Below are positions 17,634 to 26,027 of a stretch of DNA of 64,000 bases, one piece after another. The translations under genes were made by a program, and so were the position numbers. Location: assembly GCA_910585265.1 (NCBI GenBank), contig CAJUCA010000002.1, positions 1-64,000 of the forward strand. Reading direction: 5' to 3'. The DNA comes from an uncultured Oscillospiraceae bacterium. GTDB taxonomy: Bacteria; Bacillota; Clostridia; Oscillospirales; Oscillospiraceae. The notes under the pieces are model-generated. The model made no database searches, was not told the DNA's origin, and saw only the letters and a program-made list of their open reading frames with translations. The stretch's first letter is position 1, and each line of letters opens with the position of its first letter.

Positions 17634-18782
17634 ATGGAACAGCTGCTGTTTACCAACGGGCGGGTCTACCGGGACGGCCAGTTCCGCCGGGAGGACGTGC
17701 TGGTGGAGGACGGGAAGCTGTCCTTCCCCGGCGTCCCTCCGGAGGGGTGCCGGGTGGTGGACCTGAAGGGGGCCATGCTGGTCCCCGGCTTTCTGGACCT
17801 GCATACCCACGGCGGGGACAATGTGGACGTGAACGCCGCCACGGCGGAGGACTTCGCCCAAATCAGCCGTTTCTTTGCCAGGAACGGCACCACCGGCTGG
17901 CTCTGCTCCATCCTCACCGACACGGAGGAACAGACCCTGTGGTCCATCGGACAGGCCCGGGAGGCCATGGCGGCCCCCATTGCCGGGGCGCGGCTCCTGG
18001 GCATCCACCTGGAGGGGCCCTTCCTGTCCCCGGAGTACAAGGGGGCCATGCCGGAGCACCTGCTGAGGAAGGGGGACGCGGCCCTGTTCCGCCGCTACCA
18101 GCAGGCCGCCGGGGGGACGGTGCGCTACCTCACCGTGGCCCCCGAGGTGGAGGGGGTGGTGGACATGATCCGGGAGATCTCCGGGGAGGTGGCCGTGGCC
18201 ATCGGCCACTCCGGGGCGGACTATGAGACGGCCATCCGGGCCATCGACGCCGGGGCCAGGGCCTGCACCCACACCTTCAACGCCATGGGCCTGTTCCACC
18301 AGCACCGCCCGTCCATCATGGGGGCCGTGCTGGAACGCCCGGTATACTGTGAGGCCATCTGCGACGGGCGGCACCTCCACCCGGGCACGGTGCGGATGCT
18401 GCTGGCCTGCAAGGGCTGGGACCGGGTGGCGGCGGTCACCGACTCCATCCAGGCGGCGGGCCTGCCCGACGGACGCTACAAGCTGGGAGTCAACGACGTG
18501 GTGGTGGAGGACGGGGACGCCAAGCTGGCCTCCAACGGCGTGCGGGCCGGCTCCACCCTCACCACGGGGCAGGCATTGAAAAACCTGGCCGCCTTCACCG
18601 GGCAGCCGGTGGAGCGGGTGCTGCCCCTGCTGACCCTGAACCCCGCCCGCCTCATCGGCATGGAGGAGCGCAAAGGCTCCATCGCGCCGGGGAAGGACGC
18701 GGATCTGGTGGTGCTGGACGACCAGCTGAACGTGAAGCAGACCTACGTGTCCGGCGTGTGCGTGTACGCCGGGGAAGAATAA
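17634..18782 (+). CDS. nagA: N-acetylglucosamine-6-phosphate deacetylase
   Basis: A 382-residue amidohydrolase. The metal-site region is LDLHTHGGDNVDVN, the second-shell motif GIHLEGPFLSPEYKGAMP contains the conserved Glu, and AIGHSGADY and THTFNAM provide the His ligands. VTDSIQAAG provides the catalytic Asp. The order and spacing match NagA. Start 17634 is an ATG just after the nagB stop; the longer frame reads through nagB out of frame. It removes acetate from the sugar phosphate to feed the NagB-like enzyme. Confidence 0.92.
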   Translation: MEQLLFTNGRVYRDGQFRREDVLVEDGKLSFPGVPPEGCRVVDLKGAMLVPGFLDLHTHGGDNVDVNAATAEDFAQISRFFARNGTTGWLCSILTDTEEQTLWSIGQAREAMAAPIAGARLLGIHLEGPFLSPEYKGAMPEHLLRKGDAALFRRYQQAAGGTVRYLTVAPEVEGVVDMIREISGEVAVAIGHSGADYETAIRAIDAGARACTHTFNAMGLFHQHRPSIMGAVLERPVYCEAICDGRHLHPGTVRMLLACKGWDRVAAVTDSIQAAGLPDGRYKLGVNDVVVEDGDAKLASNGVRAGSTLTTGQALKNLAAFTGQPVERVLPLLTLNPARLIGMEERKGSIAPGKDADLVVLDDQLNVKQTYVSGVCVYAGEE

Positions 18783-18798
18783 AAGGAGGATACCAACT

Positions 18799-19947
18799 AT
18801 GCCGTTAGTACCGCTGAGGCCCCTGATGGAGGCCGCCGAGAAGCACAATTACGCCCAGGGGGCCTTTAACGTGAACGCCGTGGCCCAGGCCAAGGCCGTC
18901 ATTGAGATGCACGAGACCTTCCGCTCCCCCGCCATCTTGCAGGGGGCGGATCTGGCCAACGCCTTCATGGGCGGCCGGGTGGACTTCGCCCAGGGCACCC
19001 TGGAGGACAAGAAGAAGGGCGCGCGGAACATCGCCGCCGCCGTGAAGAAGTACGGGGCGGACTCCCCCATCCCCATCGTCCTCCACCTGGACCACGGCAA
19101 GGACTTCTATTCCTGCGCCGCCGCCATTGAGGGGGGCTACACCTCCGTGATGATCGACGGCTCCTCCCTGCCCCTGGAGCAGAACATCGAGCTGACCCGG
19201 GAGGTGGTGAAGTACGCCCACGCCCGGGGCGTCAGCGTGGAGGGCGAGCTGGGCGTGCTGGGGGGCCAGGAGGACCACGTGTTCGCCGAGACCTCCACCT
19301 ACACCAACCCCCTGGACGCGGTGCGCTTCATTCAGGAGACCGGGGTGGACGCCCTGGCCATCTCCTACGGCACCCAGCACGGGGCCAACAAGGGGAAGGA
19401 CGCCAAGCTCCGCCGGGAGATCCCCATTGCCATCAAGGAGTGCGTCAACCGCCTGGGCATCTTCTGCGCCCTGGTGTCCCACGGCTCGTCCACCGTGCCC
19501 CAGTATATCGTCCGGGAGATCAACGGCCTGGGCGGGGACATTCAGAACGCCTACGGCATCAATGTGGACGAGCTGATCGCCGCCATCCCCTGCGGCATCC
19601 GGAAGATCAACGTGGACACCGACATCCGCCTCGCCGTCACCCGCAACATGAAGGAGCTGTTCGCCCAGCGGCCCGAGCTGCAAAACAGCCCCTCCATCGG
19701 CGGCGTGTACGCCCTGCTGGAGGAGAAAAAGGCCGCCTTCGATCCCCGGGTGTTCTTCCCGCCCATCATGGACACCATCCTGACGGGGAACGTGCCCGAT
19801 GAGGACGCGGCCCTGCTGATGGAGCGGGTGGAGGCAGGCGTGAAGGAGGCGGTTGGCTCCCTGATCGTCAATTTCGGCTCCTACGGCCGCGCGCCGCTGG
19901 TGGAGATGAAGTCCCTGGAGGACATGATCTCCTTCTATCAGAAGTAA
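18799..19947 (+). CDS. Class II (zinc) fructose-bisphosphate aldolase family protein
   Basis: A 382-residue class II aldolase. The metal/catalytic motif VLHLDHGKD, SVMIDGSSLP, EGELGVLGGQ with conserved Glu, the YGTQHG and SHGSST zinc/phosphate segments, and KINVDTD are all present. It starts after AAAGGAGG. Between nagA and a triosephosphate isomerase, and with a phosphofructokinase in the same operon, it most likely splits fructose-1,6-bisphosphate. Tagatose bisphosphate is an alternative that sequence alone does not exclude. The extra 60-80 residues over short aldolases lie mainly in the C-terminal third. Confidence 0.88.
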   Translation: MPLVPLRPLMEAAEKHNYAQGAFNVNAVAQAKAVIEMHETFRSPAILQGADLANAFMGGRVDFAQGTLEDKKKGARNIAAAVKKYGADSPIPIVLHLDHGKDFYSCAAAIEGGYTSVMIDGSSLPLEQNIELTREVVKYAHARGVSVEGELGVLGGQEDHVFAETSTYTNPLDAVRFIQETGVDALAISYGTQHGANKGKDAKLRREIPIAIKECVNRLGIFCALVSHGSSTVPQYIVREINGLGGDIQNAYGINVDELIAAIPCGIRKINVDTDIRLAVTRNMKELFAQRPELQNSPSIGGVYALLEEKKAAFDPRVFFPPIMDTILTGNVPDEDAALLMERVEAGVKEAVGSLIVNFGSYGRAPLVEMKSLEDMISFYQK

Positions 19948-19959
19948 GGGGGCGGCGGC

Positions 19960-20796
19960 ATGAAGCACCTGTATCTGAACCTGAAGCGGTTCGACGTTCC
20001 GGTGGAGTACGGCGGGGTGAACCGCCTGGCCCCGGTGGCGGAGTGGGGCGGCTGCATTGTGTCCCGCACCCAGGAGGCCCTGCGCGTCTACGACCCGGCA
20101 GAGGTGGAGCTTGTCCAGTACCTGCCGGAGGCCCACCTGCTGGGGGCGGCGGCCGCGCTGGCGGCGGACAGCCCGGTGAAGCTGGGCAGCCAGGGGGTGT
20201 ACCGGATGAACACGGCGGTGGGGGGCAATTTCGGGGCCTTCACCACCAACCGGCCCGCCTCCATTGTGAAGGCCATGGGCTGCTCCTCCACCCTCATTGG
20301 ACACTGTGAGGAGCGCAACGACAAGAAGGGGATTCTGGCGGAGGCGGGCGTGGCGGACATGAGCGCGGTCAACCGCCTGCTGAACCAGGAGATCCGCTGC
20401 GCCCAGGACGCGGGGCTGACGGTGCTGTACTGCATCGGCGAGACCTCCGAGGAGCAGCCGGACTGGGAGCGGGTTCTGGGAGAACAGCTTGACACGGGAC
20501 TGGACGGGGTGGACAAGAGCAAAATCGTCATCGGCTACGAGCCGGTGTGGTCCATCGGCCCCGGCAAGACCCCGGCGGACAAGGACTACATCACAAAGAT
20601 CGCCCGCTTCGTCAAGGAGCGCACCGGGGGGATGGACGTGGTGTACGGCGGCGGGCTGAAGGCGGACAACGCCGCCATGCTGGCCTCCATTGATGAGATC
20701 GACGGCGGGCTGATCGCCCTCACCCGGTTCCAGGGGGAGATCGGCTTCTACCCCGAGGAATATCTGGAAATTATCCGGCTCTACCTGGGCAAATAA
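19960..20796 (+). CDS. Divergent triosephosphate isomerase
   Basis: A 278-residue TIM-barrel protein. The catalytic set is kept: Asn7/Lys9 in NLK, His115 in IGHCEERN and Glu194 in GYEPVWSIGPGK. The phosphate loop GGGLK is near 230. It departs from housekeeping enzymes at usually fixed places (HCEERN instead of HSERR, NLK instead of NWK, SIGPGK instead of AIGTGK) and is about 25 residues longer. It is probably an operon-dedicated paralogue that interconverts the two trioses from the aldolase. Confidence 0.85.
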   Translation: MKHLYLNLKRFDVPVEYGGVNRLAPVAEWGGCIVSRTQEALRVYDPAEVELVQYLPEAHLLGAAAALAADSPVKLGSQGVYRMNTAVGGNFGAFTTNRPASIVKAMGCSSTLIGHCEERNDKKGILAEAGVADMSAVNRLLNQEIRCAQDAGLTVLYCIGETSEEQPDWERVLGEQLDTGLDGVDKSKIVIGYEPVWSIGPGKTPADKDYITKIARFVKERTGGMDVVYGGGLKADNAAMLASIDEIDGGLIALTRFQGEIGFYPEEYLEIIRLYLGK

Positions 20797-20808
20797 GGGA
20801 GGATACCC

Positions 20809-22269
20809 ATGAAATTAGAGTTTGAATACGGCCACGGCCTGATGGCCGCTGAGCTGCCCGACAGCACCGATGTGTTCATCCCCGGCGAGACGGTGGCCGA
20901 TCCCCCCTGCCTGCCCCAGGACTGGGACAGCCTGTACGCCGCCACCCTAAACTCCCTCCGAAACCCCATCGGGACGCCGCCGCTGAAGGAGCTGGCGGGC
21001 CCGGGCAAGACGGTGGTGTTCGTCATTCCCGACATCGTCAAGGGGGGGTGCCAGCCCACTGCCCACCGGAAGGTGTCCATCCGGGCCTGCCTGGACGAGC
21101 TGTACGGGGCCGGGGTGGAGAAGAAGGACATCCTGCTGTTGTTCTCCAACGGCCTGCACCCCCGGGCCACGGTGCCCGAGATGAAGCAGATCCTGGGGGA
21201 CGAGCTGTTCAACGAGTTCTACCACACCGGACAGATCACCTCCCACGACAGCGAGGACTACGATCACATGGTGGATCTGGGGGTCACCCGCCGGGGCGAC
21301 CCGGTGCTGATGAACAAGTATGTGTTCGACTGCGACCTGCCCATACTCATCGGACACACCCAGGGGAACCCCTACGGCGGCTACTCCGGAGGCTATAAGC
21401 ACTGCGCCACCGGAATTACCCACTGGCGGTCCATCGCCAGCCATCACGTCCCCCAGGTGATGCACCGGCAGGACTTCACCCCCGTGTCCGGCCACAGCCT
21501 TATGCGCACCAAGTTCGACGAGATCGGGATGTGGATGGAGGAGAAGATGGGCCATCCCTTCTTCTGCTGCGACGCGGTGCTGGACACCTATTCCCGGCAG
21601 ATCGCCATTTTCTCCGGCTATGCCGCCCAGATGCAGCCCCAGAGCTGGGAGGTGGCCAACAAGCGCACCTATGTGCCCTACGCCAGGGAGAAGTATGACG
21701 TGATGGTGTTCGGGATGCCCCAGGACTTCCACTACGGCGCGGGCATGGGAACCAACCCCATCCAGATGATGCAGGCCCTGTCCGCCCAGGTCATCCGGCA
21801 CAAGCGGGTGATGAAGGAGAACTGTGTGATTATCTGCTCCTCCCTCTGCAACGGCTACTTCCATGACGAGCGGTGGCCCTACCTGCGGGAGCTGTACGAG
21901 ATGTTCCAGCACGACCATATGAACGTCCTGCCCGACATGAACCGCTACGGCGAGTATTTCGCCACCAACCAGGAGTACATCCGCAAGTACCGCTTCGCCA
22001 ACGCCTTCCACCCCTTCCACGGCTTCTCCATGATGTCCTGCGGCCACATCGCCGAGATGAACACCGCCGCCATCTACATTGTGGGGGCCCAGGAGCCGGG
22101 CATCGCCCGGGGGATGGGGCTGAAAACCCGGGCCACCTTCGAGGAGGCTCTGGAGGACGCCAAGCGCAAGTTTGTGGGGCCCGACCCGAAGATCCTGGCC
22201 CTGCCCAAGACCTTCAAGCTGGGGGCCGTCCACCTGTGCATGGCGGACGACGACCTGTCCGGCGTGTAA
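20809..22269 (+). CDS. LarA-family nickel-pincer racemase/epimerase homologue
   Basis: A 486-residue DUF2088/LarA homologue. GLHPRATVPEM matches the LarA segment carrying one catalytic His. GGYSGGYKH holds the cofactor-binding Lys (residue 197), and a His 16 residues later (213) matches a nickel ligand. The position expected to carry the second acid-base His, ten residues before the Lys, appears to be Asn (GHTQGNPYGGY), and the usual D-x-T-R motif reads DIVK. It may thus act on something other than lactate. LarB, LarC and LarE, which make the cofactor, are not in the window. It is embedded in a sugar operon with 12-base gaps, suggesting a 2-hydroxy acid or sugar-acid epimerase. Confidence 0.82.
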   Translation: MKLEFEYGHGLMAAELPDSTDVFIPGETVADPPCLPQDWDSLYAATLNSLRNPIGTPPLKELAGPGKTVVFVIPDIVKGGCQPTAHRKVSIRACLDELYGAGVEKKDILLLFSNGLHPRATVPEMKQILGDELFNEFYHTGQITSHDSEDYDHMVDLGVTRRGDPVLMNKYVFDCDLPILIGHTQGNPYGGYSGGYKHCATGITHWRSIASHHVPQVMHRQDFTPVSGHSLMRTKFDEIGMWMEEKMGHPFFCCDAVLDTYSRQIAIFSGYAAQMQPQSWEVANKRTYVPYAREKYDVMVFGMPQDFHYGAGMGTNPIQMMQALSAQVIRHKRVMKENCVIICSSLCNGYFHDERWPYLRELYEMFQHDHMNVLPDMNRYGEYFATNQEYIRKYRFANAFHPFHGFSMMSCGHIAEMNTAAIYIVGAQEPGIARGMGLKTRATFEEALEDAKRKFVGPDPKILALPKTFKLGAVHLCMADDDLSGV

Positions 22270-22281
22270 GGAGGCGGGGAT

Positions 22282-23448
22282 ATGCTGAAGGGAAATATGC
22301 TCATCGCCCACGGCGGCGGCCCCACCCCGGTGATCAACAGCTCCCTGCTGGGGGCGGTGCGGGAGGCCAAACGCCACCCGGAGATCGAGACCATCTACGG
22401 AGCGCGCTTCGGCGCGGAGGGCATCCTGGCGGGGGACCTCATCGACCTGGGGGCGGTGGAGGAGGAGCGGCTGGACCTGCTGGCCCGCACCCCCGCCTCC
22501 GCCATCGGCTCCTGCCGGCGGAAGCTCACCGACGGGGATTATCCGGCGGTGCTGGACTGCTTCAAGCGGTTCAATATCCGCTACTTCTTCTACAACGGCG
22601 GCAACGACTCCATGGACACCTGCCACAAGATCTACCGGCTGGCCTGCCAGTCCGGCTATGAGCTGCGGGTGATCGGGATTCCCAAGACCATCGACAACGA
22701 CCTGGCGGTCACCGACCACTGCCCCGGCTTTGGCAGCGCGGCCAAGTTCGCCGCCGCCTCCGCCCTGGAGGCCGCCCAGGACGCGTCCGCCCTGCCCATC
22801 CACGTGGTGGTGATGGAGCTGATGGGCCGCAACGCCGGGTGGATCACTGCCGCCTCCGCGCTGTATGCCGACCTCATGCCCTGCGAGCATCTGGTGTACC
22901 TGCCCGAGACAGACTTCGACAAGGAGGCGTTCCTGTCCGCCGTCCGGGAGAAATTTGCCAGGGGGAAGGGCCTGCTGGTCACCATCTCCGAGGGCATCCA
23001 CTACGGGGACGGCTCCCCGGTGGCGGACTCCGGCGTGGTGGACGGCTTCGGGCACAAGGTGCCCGGCGGCGCGGCCCAGACCCTGTGCGACATGATCATG
23101 GCGGAAACCGGACTGAAGGCCCGCTCCGAGAAGCCCGGACTGCTGGGCCGCACCAGCGTGGCCCTCATGTCCCAGGTGGATCAGGCGGAGGCCATGGAGG
23201 CCGGGGCCTGCGCCGTCCGCTCCGCCGTGGAGGGGGAGACCGGGTTTATGGTGGGCTTCCAGGCCGAGCGGAAGCCCGCCTACACGTGCCGGACCTGCCT
23301 GATTCCCCTGGAGCAGGTGGCCAACGCGGAGAAGAAATTCCCCGCCGCCTGGATTGGGGAGGACGGCGCGTCCATCCGTCCGGAGTTCAAGGCGTACTGC
23401 GCGCCGCTGATCGGCGCGTATGACTGCCGTTTTGTCAGCCTGCGGTGA
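22282..23448 (+). CDS. 6-phosphofructokinase, probably PPi-dependent
   Basis: A 388-residue phosphofructokinase-family protein. The glycine-rich start AHGGGPTPVINSS, the phosphoryl-donor site YNGGNDSMDT (Asp109 occupying the place that is Gly in ATP enzymes) and PKTIDND (residues 134-140, Lys135) together fit pyrophosphate as donor. MGRNAGW binds the sugar phosphate. It is the last gene of the operon. It would turn the fructose-6-phosphate from the NagB step into the bisphosphate for the aldolase, using PPi instead of ATP. Confidence 0.88.
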   Translation: MLKGNMLIAHGGGPTPVINSSLLGAVREAKRHPEIETIYGARFGAEGILAGDLIDLGAVEEERLDLLARTPASAIGSCRRKLTDGDYPAVLDCFKRFNIRYFFYNGGNDSMDTCHKIYRLACQSGYELRVIGIPKTIDNDLAVTDHCPGFGSAAKFAAASALEAAQDASALPIHVVVMELMGRNAGWITAASALYADLMPCEHLVYLPETDFDKEAFLSAVREKFARGKGLLVTISEGIHYGDGSPVADSGVVDGFGHKVPGGAAQTLCDMIMAETGLKARSEKPGLLGRTSVALMSQVDQAEAMEAGACAVRSAVEGETGFMVGFQAERKPAYTCRTCLIPLEQVANAEKKFPAAWIGEDGASIRPEFKAYCAPLIGAYDCRFVSLR

Positions 23449-23472
23449 TAAGGCAAGCGATCTGATACAGAT

Positions 23473-23693
23473 GAGCGGTTCCGGTATCGTCCGGAACCGC
23501 TCAGCGGGGCGAAAAAGTCTTTTCGCCCCGCTGAGCGCGACTTTTTTGAACAGAGAACGTTCAAAAAAGTCGTTGATTGAACGTGAAAGACCGACCTCCT
23601 GGGTTTCTTTCACACTATCTTCCTTCCCGTCATCGAAACAGAAGCGGCTTTTTCAACAGTCTCGAGCGGTTCCGGCATCGTCCGGAACCGCTC
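23473..23693. repeat. Cluster of intergenic hairpins with a duplicated 30-bp palindrome
   Basis: GAGCGGTTCCGG-N6-CCGGAACCGCTC occurs at 23473-23502 and again at 23664-23693, differing in one loop base. Between them are two more perfect stems: 16 bp at 23500-23535, whose stem shares three bases with the first palindrome, and 14 bp at 23538-23572. A weaker GTGAAAGA/TCTTTCAC stem follows. The first ones probably terminate the sugar operon. The 300-base gap 23449-23760 holds no gene. Confidence 0.7.
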
Positions 23694-23732
23694 ATCTGCT
23701 TGCCCTGAGCGGAGCCTTTTTCTGTTTCCCTC

Positions 23733-23761
23733 TTTACTTCCGTAAAGCGGCGTGATACAAT
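23733..23761 (+). promoter_or_regulatory. Sigma-A promoter for the YerC-like/methyltransferase/hslO operon
   Basis: TTTACT at 23733-23738 and TACAAT at 23756-23761, 17-base spacer, about 60 bases before the first start codon. Confidence 0.55.
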
Positions 23762-23825
23762 ATTTTTGACTGGCGGCGGACAAACCCATCCCCTGCCAGC
23801 CAAGCCATTCACGGGAGGATGCCAT

Positions 23826-24110
23826 ATGCAAAACGAGCTTCACGGGCCCGCTGACCTGCTGTACCGGGCGGTGCTGTCCCTGAAAAACCCGGAGGAGTGC
23901 CGCGCCTTTTTCGAGGATCTGTGTACCGTGGCGGAGCTGAAGGCCATGTCCCAGCGTCTGGAGGTGGCCCAGCTTCTGGACGAGGGCCTGATCTACAACG
24001 ACATTCTCCAGCGCACCGGGGCGTCCAGCGCGACCATCAGCCGGGTGAACCGGGCGCTGCAATACGGGGCCGATGGCTATAAAACCGTCCTGCCCAGGGT
24101 GAAGCCATGA
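23826..24110 (+). CDS. YerC/YecD-family TrpR-like DNA-binding protein
   Basis: A 94-residue all-helical protein of the TrpR superfamily, YerC branch. FFEDLCTVAELKAMSQRLEVAQLL leads to the helix-turn-helix LIYNDILQRTGASSATISRVNRAL. Start 23826 follows GGGAGG; the longer frame reads into the promoter. YerC proteins are common single-domain regulators in Firmicutes with poorly known targets. The stop overlaps the next start (ATGATG), so it is co-translated with the methyltransferase. Confidence 0.88.
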   Translation: MQNELHGPADLLYRAVLSLKNPEECRAFFEDLCTVAELKAMSQRLEVAQLLDEGLIYNDILQRTGASSATISRVNRALQYGADGYKTVLPRVKP

Positions 24111-24850
24111 TGGACGCCTATACGGTGCTGGCGGGCAGCTACGACCGGCTCACCAGGGACGTGGATTACGAGAGGTGGGCGGACTATGCCCAGCGGCACT
24201 TCGCCAAACAGAAACGCCCGGTGGAGACGGTGCTGGAGCTGGGCTGCGGCACCGGAAGCCTCACCAGGCTGCTGGCCCGGCGGGGATACGCCGTCACCGC
24301 CCTGGACCTGTCCCCCGATATGCTGGCGGTGGCGGAGCAGAAGTGCCGGGGGCTGAACGCCCGCTTTCTGTGCCAGGACATGACCAAATTCGGCTGGATC
24401 GGCCCGGTGGACGCAGTTGTCTCCGGCCTGGACAGCGTGAACTACGTCACCAAACCCAGGAAGCTGCTGAAGATGTTCCAAAGCGTCCATGAGAATCTGT
24501 CCCCCGGCGGGCTGTTCCTCTTTGACGTCAAGACCCCCGCCGCCCTGGAGGGGGCGGACGGCGAGACCTGCCTGGACGAGGACGAGGGCCTGTACTGCGT
24601 GTGGCGGGCGGACTACTACCCCCGCCGCCGTGTGTGCGCCTACGGCCTGGACCTGTTCCTCCGGCAGGAGGACGGAAGCTGGCTGCGGGGCGGCGAGTAC
24701 CATGAGGAATACGCCTACACCATGGAGGAGCTGGACGGTTTCCTCCGGGAGGCGGGCTTCCGCCGGGTGAGGCAGTATGGGGACAAAACCATGACCGCCC
24801 CCGGGCCGGGGGCGGAGCGGGTGTTTTTTACCGCCAGAAAGGACGGATAA
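24107..24850 (+). CDS. Class I SAM-dependent methyltransferase
   Basis: A 247-residue methyltransferase. Motif I is VLELGCGTGSLTRLLA (about residues 43-58), the acidic residue is in VTALDLSPDML, and motif IV is DAVVSGLDSVNYV. It opens AYTVLAGSYDRLTRDVDYERWADY, typical of a family found beside hslO in Clostridia. The start overlaps the previous stop, and the stop lies three bases before hslO. The methyl acceptor is unknown. Confidence 0.88.
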   Translation: MMDAYTVLAGSYDRLTRDVDYERWADYAQRHFAKQKRPVETVLELGCGTGSLTRLLARRGYAVTALDLSPDMLAVAEQKCRGLNARFLCQDMTKFGWIGPVDAVVSGLDSVNYVTKPRKLLKMFQSVHENLSPGGLFLFDVKTPAALEGADGETCLDEDEGLYCVWRADYYPRRRVCAYGLDLFLRQEDGSWLRGGEYHEEYAYTMEELDGFLREAGFRRVRQYGDKTMTAPGPGAERVFFTARKDG

Positions 24851-24853
24851 CCG

Positions 24854-25765
24854 ATGGATCAGATCATTCGCGTCATTGCCAAGGACGCGCCGGTGAAGGC
24901 CATGGCCATCACCGCAAGGGACACGGTGGAGCGGGCCAGGGCCATCCACGACTGCTGGCCGGTGGCCTCCGCCGCCCTGGGCCGGCTGCTGATGGCGGCG
25001 TCCATGATGGGCGCGGTCCTCAAGGCGGAGGACGGCTCCGTGACCCTGCGGGTGCGGGGCGGCGGGCCGCTGGGCGCGCTCACCGCCGTGTCGGACAGCG
25101 GGGGGAACGTCCGGGGCTACGTGCAGAACCCCGCCGTGGACGTGCCCCGGAAGGCCAAGGGAAAGCTGGACGTAGGGGCCGCCGTGGGCGGTGAGGGCGA
25201 TCTCACCGTGATCCGGGATCTGGGCATGAAGGAGCCTTACATCGGCTCCGTACAGCTGGTGGGGGGCGAGATCGCCGAGGATATCGCCGCCTACTTCGTG
25301 GAGAGCGAGCAGATCCCAACCGCCTGTGCCCTGGGTGTGCTGATCGCGCCGGATCAGACGGTGCAGGCTGCCGGGGGCTACCTGATCCAGCTGCTGCCCG
25401 GGGCGGACGATGCCGTGGTGTCGGCGGTGGAGCGGGGCGTGGCCCGCCTGGGGGCGGTGAGCGCGCGGCTGGACGGCGGCATGGAGCCGCTGGAGCTGCT
25501 GCAGGAGGTGCTGGCGGACTTCGAACTGGAGGTGCTGGAGACCACCCCCATCGAGTACCGCTGCTACTGCTCCGAGGAGCGGGTGTCCCGCGCCCTGATC
25601 AGCCTGGGCCGGGAGGAGCTGGACAAGCTGATCCGGGAGCAGGACGGCGCGGAGCTTACCTGCCAATTCTGCGACAGGGTGTACCGCTATTCCGGCGATC
25701 AGCTCCGCGCTTTGCGGGAGGAGCTGGACAAGCCTGCCGCGCCGGGGCCGGAGGGAGCCGAATAA
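24854..25765 (+). CDS. hslO: Redox-regulated chaperone Hsp33
   Basis: A 303-residue Hsp33. The N-terminal substrate-binding domain includes RVRGGGPLGAL and GYVQNP. The C-terminal zinc switch has Cys residues in YRCYCSEE and LTCQFCDRVY (a C-x-C plus C-x-x-C set). Oxidation of these releases zinc and turns on holdase activity. Length and motif order are normal for the family. A strong terminator follows 35 bases downstream. Confidence 0.95.
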   Translation: MDQIIRVIAKDAPVKAMAITARDTVERARAIHDCWPVASAALGRLLMAASMMGAVLKAEDGSVTLRVRGGGPLGALTAVSDSGGNVRGYVQNPAVDVPRKAKGKLDVGAAVGGEGDLTVIRDLGMKEPYIGSVQLVGGEIAEDIAAYFVESEQIPTACALGVLIAPDQTVQAAGGYLIQLLPGADDAVVSAVERGVARLGAVSARLDGGMEPLELLQEVLADFELEVLETTPIEYRCYCSEERVSRALISLGREELDKLIREQDGAELTCQFCDRVYRYSGDQLRALREELDKPAAPGPEGAE

Positions 25766-25800
25766 TCCCGCCGGAGGGCGGGGCCATCTGAAACGAAAGG

Positions 25801-25837
25801 GGGACAGGCGAACCGCCGGGTTCGCCTGTCCCTTTTT
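25801..25837 (+). terminator. Terminator of the hslO operon
   Basis: A perfect 13-base stem GGGACAGGCGAAC with its complement, five-base loop, TTTTT tail. Confidence 0.92.
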
Positions 25838-25857
25838 GCCGTGTTATAATTGACGCA

Positions 25858-26027
25858 GTTAAAAAGAAGTGTACACTTCTTTTTAACTTGTGCGGCACGT
25901 CAGTGCCGCACAGGCCGCAAAGCGGCCTTGCGTCAGATTTCATAGTCAGCGCACAGGCTTTGCCTACAGCGGCACAGCCGCTGTTTTGAAAATCGGTAGT
26001 ATACCGATTTTCAAGTGTGCTGACTAT
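25858..26027. repeat. Array of five to six perfect palindromes
   Basis: In order: a 30-base perfect palindrome centred on GTGTACAC (25858-25887), TGTGCGGCAC/GTGCCGCACA, GGCCGC/GCGGCC, CAGCGG/CCGCTG and TTGAAAATCGGT/ACCGATTTTCAA. The last two are enclosed by ATAGTCAGC (25942-25950) and GCTGACTAT (26019-26027). The outer arm runs into the 3' end of the convergent ankyrin-like gene. Such density exceeds what a terminator needs. Confidence 0.7.
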
